Assembly: GCA_045544955.1 (NCBI GenBank)
Contig: JAZPZY010000043.1
Span: forward strand, 1-64,000
DNA: 64,000 bases
Direction of reading: 5' to 3'
Origin: SIG701 sp045544955
GTDB lineage: Bacteria; Bacillota; Clostridia; Oscillospirales; CAG-272
Shown: in pieces, positions 58,919-64,000 of the stretch
How the letters are laid out: the number at the start of each line of letters is the position of its first letter
Position numbering within the stretch: the first letter of the stretch is position 1
Made by a program: the position numbers and the translations under genes
Notes under the pieces: model-generated
Told to the model about the DNA's origin: nothing
The model's input: the letters and a program-made list of their open reading frames with translations, nothing else
Database searches by the model: none

Positions 58919-60400
58919 TTAATCGAAAATTACGTTTGCCATATCGGCGGCGTCCACCACATCGGTGAAGCGTACGGGCAGTGTGAGCGTGCGGGAAAGG
59001 GGAGCCGGAATTTCCGTGCCGGAAGCAGTCTTCAGGGCGTTCAGGATAGCGGCAGGATCGTCGGTGTCAACAGGCTTGCCCAGCGATGCACATACGTCCT
59101 GAGAGAACTTGTACGGGCTTGCCGTGGAGGCAAGAATGATCGGACGGGTGTCACCGGATTCGGCACGGTATTTCTCTGCTGCATGAAGCCCGACTGCGGT
59201 ATGGGTATCGCAGAGGTAGCTCCGTGCGTCAAAGCAGGTGCGGATCGTCTGTGCGGTCTCCTCCTCAGTGCAGTAGTAGCCTGCGAATACAGCACGGAGT
59301 TTTTCCATAAGATCAGCCGGTGCGGTGTACTTGCCGGCGGCGGCAAGCTGTGCCATGCAGTCAGCAGTGAGGGAAGCACCGCCCAGAAGGAACAGAAGAC
59401 GCTCAAGATTCGAGGAGATCAGAATATCCATGGAGGGAGACATAGTCTTGTAGAAGGGACGGGTGCGGTCGTATACGCCGGTGCGGATAAAGTCGGTCAG
59501 CACGCAGTTGGCGTTGGATGCACAGATCAGACGGCCCAGGGGCAGTCCCATTTCCCGTGCGATATAAGCGGCAAAAATGTTGCCGAAGTTGCCGGTGGGC
59601 ACGCATACGTTTGCCTCATCGCCCATCTGGATCTCGCCGTTTTTTACAAGGTCGCAGTAAGCGGATACGTAGTACACGATCTGCGGTGCCAGCCGTCCCC
59701 AGTTGATGGAGTTTGCACTTGAGAAGAAGAAACCGTTCTCCTCTGCCCGCGCGGCAAGATCTCCGTCGGCGAAGATGGCTTTTACGCCGTTCTGTGCGTC
59801 GTCGAAGTTGCCCCGGACGGCACATACGTTCACGTTTTCCCCTTCCTGGGTGGTCATCTGCCGCTTCTGCATGGTGCTGACGCCGTCCACCGGGTAGAAC
59901 ACGGTGATCTTTACGCCGGGCACGTCACGGTAGCCTTCCAGGGCCGCCTTTCCCGTGTCGCCGGAGGTGGCAACGAGGATGTGGGCCAGTCTCCGCTCGC
60001 CGGTCATGGTCAAGGCACGGGAGAGAAGGCGGGGCATGATCTGCAGTGCCATATCCTTGAAGGCACAGGTAGGGCCGTGCCACAGCTCCAACGAATGGAT
60101 ACCGCCGCCGATGGAAACGAGGGGAGCGGCACCGCCGGGGAAGCGATCCTCGGCGTAGGCACTTTCGCAGTCGGCGAGAAGTGCATCCTTATCGTAGTCG
60201 GTGAGGAAACGGGAAAGGATATTGGCCGCACGCTGTGCGTAGGGCATATCCGCAAGTGCGAGGAGATCTTCCCGGGTCAGCGTGGGGATCTCGGTGGGCA
60301 TGAACAGCCCTTTGTCCGGTGCGAGACCGCGTTTGATCGCCTCTGCGGAGGAAACGGAAAGGGGAGATGCGTTGGTGTCACGGGTGCTGATGTACTTCAT
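58919..60400 (-). CDS. thrC: Threonine synthase
   Basis: A 493-aa PLP enzyme converting O-phosphohomoserine to threonine. It starts MKYISTRDTNA like other long-type ThrC proteins. The PLP Lys lies in WHGPTCAFKDMALQ and the phosphate loop in VATSGDTGKAALEG. An in-frame reading much further upstream was rejected because it enters the dipeptidase gene. The SD is weak. No thrA or thrB is in the window. Confidence 0.95.
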   Translation of the reverse strand: MKYISTRDTNASPLSVSSAEAIKRGLAPDKGLFMPTEIPTLTREDLLALADMPYAQRAANILSRFLTDYDKDALLADCESAYAEDRFPGGAAPLVSIGGGIHSLELWHGPTCAFKDMALQIMPRLLSRALTMTGERRLAHILVATSGDTGKAALEGYRDVPGVKITVFYPVDGVSTMQKRQMTTQEGENVNVCAVRGNFDDAQNGVKAIFADGDLAARAEENGFFFSSANSINWGRLAPQIVYYVSAYCDLVKNGEIQMGDEANVCVPTGNFGNIFAAYIAREMGLPLGRLICASNANCVLTDFIRTGVYDRTRPFYKTMSPSMDILISSNLERLLFLLGGASLTADCMAQLAAAGKYTAPADLMEKLRAVFAGYYCTEEETAQTIRTCFDARSYLCDTHTAVGLHAAEKYRAESGDTRPIILASTASPYKFSQDVCASLGKPVDTDDPAAILNALKTASGTEIPAPLSRTLTLPVRFTDVVDAADMANVIFD

Positions 60401-60446
60401 TTTGCTTGTATCCGTAAAAACGGCTCCTTTGCGTTGTTTTTTAGAT

Positions 60447-61382
60447 TTATATATGGGTAACGGCAAAGCCGTAAGCGTTTTCAAAGAAAATTTTCCGGAC
60501 GGTCTTTTCCGGAATACCGGCAGAGCATAGGGCGTCCCGCAGCGCGGGGAGACGGGATATATCGGAAAGTCCGTCCGGCGTCTCCTCAATGCCGTCAAAA
60601 TCACAGCCGAGACAGAGGACATCCTCGCCGCCCAGAGAAAGATAATGCCGAATATGCCGTACCACGGCATCGATTCCGCACGGACCGATCGTAAGATGTT
60701 GGGGCGCGAGGCTGACTCCCACCACGCCGCCGGTTTTCGATATGGCGGAAAATTCACCGTCCGTTAGATTGCGTGTATGGGGATGGACGGAGAATGCGTT
60801 GGAATGGGTGGCGATCACGGGCTTTTTATACTGCCCGGCGATCGTGAGCACGTCAGCCGCTGTGCGTCGGGATGCGTGGGAAATATCGGGGATAATGCCA
60901 AGCTGGAAGCAACGCTCCGTAACCGCTCGTCCAAAAGGCGTAAGCGGTTCGTCCGTGTCGTGGGCACCGCCGATGGCGGATATGCCTGACCAGGTGAGCG
61001 TAAGAAAGCGGACGCCCAGCGTGTGCAGGAGAGATAGACGCGAAAGATCCCCTTCCAGAAGCCGTGCGTCTTCCACGGCAAGGAGCGCGGCGTGGGTTTT
61101 TCGTTGGACGGCATCTGTCAGTGCAATGCCGTTTGTGATAAGCGGTATGCCGCACCGTCGCAGTTCTTTTTTCAGGTAAGCGGCGGCGGATAAAAACTGC
61201 AGCCAGCAGGCACTGTCCGACAGAGTATTGTCACACCAGATTGCCATAACCTGGATGTATTTTCGGAAAGCGGCCGCCTTTTGCAGAGAGATGTGCAGTG
61301 GATTTTCAGACAGGGAGAGTTGTTGCTTACACAGTTTCAGAGCCGTGTCGCAGTGGAGATCGAATACGTCGAGAGAATTCAA
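60447..61382 (-). CDS. Membrane dipeptidase family protein (peptidase M19)
   Basis: A 311-aa dinuclear zinc dipeptidase of the renal-dipeptidase family. Metal-site residues are in VFDLHCDTA (HxD), LLAVEDARLL (Glu), DISHASRRT (His) and ATHSNAF (His). There is no signal peptide. The start is a TTG that overlaps the stop of yraN (TTGA) with GAGG upstream, and no other plausible start precedes the HxD motif. Confidence 0.88.
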   Translation of the reverse strand: MNSLDVFDLHCDTALKLCKQQLSLSENPLHISLQKAAAFRKYIQVMAIWCDNTLSDSACWLQFLSAAAYLKKELRRCGIPLITNGIALTDAVQRKTHAALLAVEDARLLEGDLSRLSLLHTLGVRFLTLTWSGISAIGGAHDTDEPLTPFGRAVTERCFQLGIIPDISHASRRTAADVLTIAGQYKKPVIATHSNAFSVHPHTRNLTDGEFSAISKTGGVVGVSLAPQHLTIGPCGIDAVVRHIRHYLSLGGEDVLCLGCDFDGIEETPDGLSDISRLPALRDALCSAGIPEKTVRKIFFENAYGFAVTHI

Positions 61383-61789
61383 AAACCGTTCCTCATTCCG
61401 TTTACCGCATTGCGGAAATGGCGGATATCCAGAACACGGTGCACCGCATCGGGCGACGGGTCCAGATATACCTCGATAATATCAATATTCGGAATGAGGT
61501 CGCCGTATTCCCCGGAATGGGCACGGAGAAATGCCTGCACTGCCTTTATAAGGCAGGAGCGTTTCCGGGCGTCCACACCGTCGGCCGGACGGCCGAAGCG
61601 GCTCGCAGTGCCCGGATATTGCCGGCGTGTTTTCACTTCGGCAAAAATAAGATGGGTATCGTCCCTTGCGAGAATGTCAATTTCGTAATGCCCCACGTAC
61701 AGATTCCGCTGAAGCACGGTAAATCCGTGTGCCATGAGATACAGTACGGCAGATTCTTCTCCCGCGTTGCCCCGGGAACGGGTGCTCAC
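61379..61789 (-). CDS. yraN: YraN-family (UPF0102) endonuclease-like protein
   Basis: A 136-aa protein of the UPF0102 family with a restriction-endonuclease-like fold: RGNAGEESAVLYLMAHGF, HYEIDILARDD, LIFAEVKTRR and the basic RKRSCLIKAVQAFLR. YraN lies downstream of rnhB in many bacteria, as here, with start and stop overlapping by 4 nt. Its function is not established. Confidence 0.92.
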   Translation of the reverse strand: MSTRSRGNAGEESAVLYLMAHGFTVLQRNLYVGHYEIDILARDDTHLIFAEVKTRRQYPGTASRFGRPADGVDARKRSCLIKAVQAFLRAHSGEYGDLIPNIDIIEVYLDPSPDAVHRVLDIRHFRNAVNGMRNGF

Positions 61790-62439
61790 GGTTTTTCAGC
61801 CGCCTGTTTTTTGGCAAGGGCGGCGGCCAGCTTTTCCCGGTCACGCTCCAAAAAGGTGAGAAAAGACCGGCGGTGGATGGGGCAGGGTCCCAGTTCATAT
61901 ACGGCCAACTTGTGAGCCGGCGTGGGGTATCCCTTGTGCTTTTCAAAGCCGTAGCCGGGATAGAGCGTTTCGTAATCGGCACACATCCGATCCCTCGTCA
62001 CCTTGGCAATAATGGAAGCGGCGGCGATGGAGGGAGAGAGTGCGTCTCCGCCTACGATTGCCTTCGCGGGAAGGGGAAATCCCCGGTTTACGTTGCCGTC
62101 CACCAGAACCAGATCCGGCTGTACGGACAGCCCCGCAATCGCCCGACGCATGGCAAGGAGAGAGGCGTTCAGTATGTTGATCTCATCAATTTCCTCGGGA
62201 GAGGCGGATGCGGCACACCAGGCAACGGCGTTTTCTGTGATCACGTCGTACAGGGCGTCCCGTTTTTTCTCGGTGAGCTTTTTGGAATCGTCCAAACCTT
62301 CCGGAAGAAATCCTTCCGGGAGGATGCAGGCGGCGGCTACCACCGGGCCGGCTAAAGGGCCGCGGCCAGCCTCATCTGTGCCGGCAAGAATACGGACGGA
62401 GCCTGTGATAAACTGTGCGTCAAAGGAGAGATCAGGCAT
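61786..62439 (-). CDS. rnhB: Ribonuclease HII
   Basis: A 217-aa RNase H type 2. The active-site residues lie in AGTDEAGRGPLAGPVV (Asp, Glu), LVDGN (Asp) and SIIAKVTRDRMC. It removes ribonucleotides and RNA primers from DNA. The ATG has GGAGGT 7 nt upstream and overlaps the rbgA stop by 8 nt. Confidence 0.95.
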   Translation of the reverse strand: MPDLSFDAQFITGSVRILAGTDEAGRGPLAGPVVAAACILPEGFLPEGLDDSKKLTEKKRDALYDVITENAVAWCAASASPEEIDEINILNASLLAMRRAIAGLSVQPDLVLVDGNVNRGFPLPAKAIVGGDALSPSIAAASIIAKVTRDRMCADYETLYPGYGFEKHKGYPTPAHKLAVYELGPCPIHRRSFLTFLERDREKLAAALAKKQAAEKP

Positions 62440-63337
62440 GGCCGTCACCTCCGGGATTGTCTTTGTCGGAAGGTGTGGGTACCTCCAGGGTGATCCGGCC
62501 GATTTTGCCGCCACGGTATTCGTCGAGAAGCATATTTGCGGCACGTTCCGTATCGATCTCGCCGCCGGAGACGAGAAATCCCCGCTTTTTGCCGACCAGT
62601 GCCAGAAGTTCGTGTGGCTTCATCTCACGAAGCGGGGCAGGATCGCCCAGCTTATATCGGGTGCAGAACAGCTGCGGTGCGGTCTCAAGAAGACGGACGC
62701 ACAGGATGCCCGCCATGGTTTCAATATCCAGAATGGCATCCCTTATAGCACCGGTGAGGGCAAGGTTTTCCCCCGTGGTCGGGTCTTCGAATTTCGGCCA
62801 CAGTACGCCGGGCATATCGAGAAGATCAATGCCGGCACTGGTGGTCACCCACTGCTTGTTCAGCGTCACGCCGGGGCGGTCTTCCACCTTTGCCTTTTTA
62901 GAGCCGCACAGGCGGTTAACGAGAGACGATTTGCCAACGTTTGGAACGCCCACGATCATGGCCTTCAGCCGCCGTCCCGTCATGCCCTTGTCCTCGTATC
63001 GTTTCAGCTTTTCGGACAGCATACGGCGGACGGTGGGGGCGATTTTGTTCAGGTTTTCGCCGGTGATGCAGTCGATGGCCAAAGCCTCGGCCCCTTCTGC
63101 CCGGCAGGCTTCGATCCAGTGTGCGGTAAGAGCGGGATCGGCAAGAGACGATTTAGTGAGAAGAACCAGACGGGGCTTGCCGTCGGTCAAGGATTTGATC
63201 TCGGGATTTTTTGAGCTTTGCGGAATGCGTGCATCCCTGAGCTCCAAAGTAATGTCAACCAGTTTCAGATTTTCCGCGATCATTCGGCGTGTTTTCGCCA
63301 TATGACCGGGGAACCATTGAATCGTTTGTGATGGCAT
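62432..63337 (-). CDS. rbgA: Ribosome biogenesis GTPase RbgA (YlqF)
   Basis: A 301-aa circularly permuted GTPase needed for late 50S assembly. The N-terminus reads IQWFPGHMAKTRRMI. The motifs run in permuted order: G4 TKSSLAD, then G1 GVPNVGKSS, then G3 DMPGVLWPKF. AAGGAGG precedes the ATG. The order lepB-rbgA-rnhB-yraN matches other Firmicutes. Confidence 0.95.
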   Translation of the reverse strand: MPSQTIQWFPGHMAKTRRMIAENLKLVDITLELRDARIPQSSKNPEIKSLTDGKPRLVLLTKSSLADPALTAHWIEACRAEGAEALAIDCITGENLNKIAPTVRRMLSEKLKRYEDKGMTGRRLKAMIVGVPNVGKSSLVNRLCGSKKAKVEDRPGVTLNKQWVTTSAGIDLLDMPGVLWPKFEDPTTGENLALTGAIRDAILDIETMAGILCVRLLETAPQLFCTRYKLGDPAPLREMKPHELLALVGKKRGFLVSGGEIDTERAANMLLDEYRGGKIGRITLEVPTPSDKDNPGGDGHA

Positions 63338-63383
63338 ACGCCGTCCTCCTTATTCGGAAAATCACAGGGGGATTTACGTTTTT

Positions 63384-64000
63384 TCAGTCAAACAGGGTGA
63401 ACCGATTGAAAGGGAACATGCGGAGAATGGCGCGTCCCACCACGCACCGCTCGTCGATCAGACCGATGTCCTTGGAACGGCTGTCCGAGGAATGGTTGCG
63501 GTTGTCGCCCATGACGAACAGGTATCCCTCGGGAATCGTTACGGGGTATTCCCAGTCAGAGGTGATAAAGTCGTCCGGAGCCAGCTTCCGATACGGCTCG
63601 TCCAGCACCTTGCCGTCTACCGTAACGGTCCATGTGGAAAAATCAATATCCACCACCTGACCTTCTGTGGCGATCACCCGTTTTACGATGGGCTGGCTGT
63701 AATAGCGAAGCCCCACGTTGTGCACCACTACGATATCTCCCTGCTGCGGCGTGTAATGGATGCCGCCTACCAGAAGATAATCACCTTCCAGAAGCGTGTC
63801 CTCCATGGAGGGACCTTCCACCACGGTCGGGCGGATAATAAAAGTGAAAACGGTGAGGATCACTGCGGCACACAGGATAAACAGTTCCAGAATGTCAAAA
63901 ACTTCTTCGGTGATCCTTCTGAGGACAGTGGGCTTTTCTCCATCCGCTGCTGTCGCGGCGTTTTCTGTTTCCGGGGTATCCGGATATTCACTTGAAGCCA
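63384..64000 (-). CDS. lepB: Signal peptidase I, 5' end at window edge
   Basis: A type I signal peptidase with at least 204 aa. The window ends at what looks like the second base of its start codon (xTG followed by Ala-Ser-Ser-Glu). A single transmembrane anchor (LELFILCAAVILTVFTFII) precedes the catalytic Ser in GPSMEDTL and the Lys in YYSQPIVKRVIATEG. VMGDNRNHSSDSR is the last family box. It is almost complete, and normal for Gram-positive SipS-type enzymes. Confidence 0.93.
   Translation of the reverse strand, partial: ASSEYPDTPETENAATAADGEKPTVLRRITEEVFDILELFILCAAVILTVFTFIIRPTVVEGPSMEDTLLEGDYLLVGGIHYTPQQGDIVVVHNVGLRYYSQPIVKRVIATEGQVVDIDFSTWTVTVDGKVLDEPYRKLAPDDFITSDWEYPVTIPEGYLFVMGDNRNHSSDSRSKDIGLIDERCVVGRAILRMFPFNRFTLFD

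Noticed and set aside
1..64000. tRNA, rRNA or CRISPR loci
   Set aside because: The intergenic gaps are short; none showed a cloverleaf, conserved rRNA sequence or regularly spaced repeats on reading.

Overview
The window looks like chromosomal DNA of an uncultured, spore-forming member of the Bacillota (class Clostridia), probably a gut or rumen lineage. The evidence is the sporulation genes (ylbJ, yqfC, yqfD, a SpoIIQ-like M23 protein, a cotJC remnant), Firmicutes-type gene order (yqfC-yqfD-phoH-ybeY-era-recO; miaB-ymcA-mutS-mutL), strong SD sequences, TTGACA/TATAAT promoters and a moderately GC-rich composition. No rRNA, tRNA or CRISPR array was seen.

Layout. 0-9 kb: a small Cys-rich protein and ylbJ on the minus strand, then a plus-strand block for sporulation, ribosome maturation and DNA repair (yqfC, yqfD, phoH, ybeY, era, recO, mutS2). 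9-15 kb: an L-rhamnose operon (TIM-barrel isomerase, rhaB, rhaA) running into two lipoproteins (CapA-like phosphoesterase, cell-wall amidase). 15-20 kb: AEC transporter, a 30-aa ORF with its own terminator, PRPP synthetase, argS and yebC. 20-22 kb: a large serine recombinase and a coupled 51-aa protein abut the 3' end of a broken cotJC gene. 22-28.6 kb: a minus-strand catabolic cluster (Gfo/Idh/MocA dehydrogenase, two paralogous amidohydrolases around a sialidase-fold protein, a DegT-type aminotransferase) with an AraC regulator next to it. 28.7-35.2 kb: two-component system, a GHL10-amidase lipoprotein and an M23 protein. 35.2-45.8 kb: a ThyX-like protein, a NusG_II/Gx/ApbE flavin-transfer operon, miaB, ymcA-like, mutS, mutL and tgt.

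45.8-54.2 kb is a second accessory region: an IS-end-like hairpin, an M28 peptidase behind a structured leader, a frameshifted low-GC metallo-beta-lactamase-fold gene, and a second minus-strand catabolic operon (GNAT, AraC, Gfo/Idh/MocA, enolase superfamily, D-2-hydroxyacid dehydrogenase and two coupled amidohydrolases, one lacking all metal ligands). 54.3-64 kb returns to core genes: tig, clpP, clpX, a phosphoesterase, DUF1540, thrC, a dipeptidase, yraN, rnhB, rbgA and a signal peptidase I cut by the window end.

The two AraC-associated clusters share an enzyme set (Gfo/Idh/MocA dehydrogenase plus PF04909-type amidohydrolases) and contain no transporter or kinase. They look like oxidative, non-phosphorylative routes for unusual sugars or sugar acids. 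With the cotJC-recombinase junction they are the most novel content here; their substrates cannot be read from the sequence.
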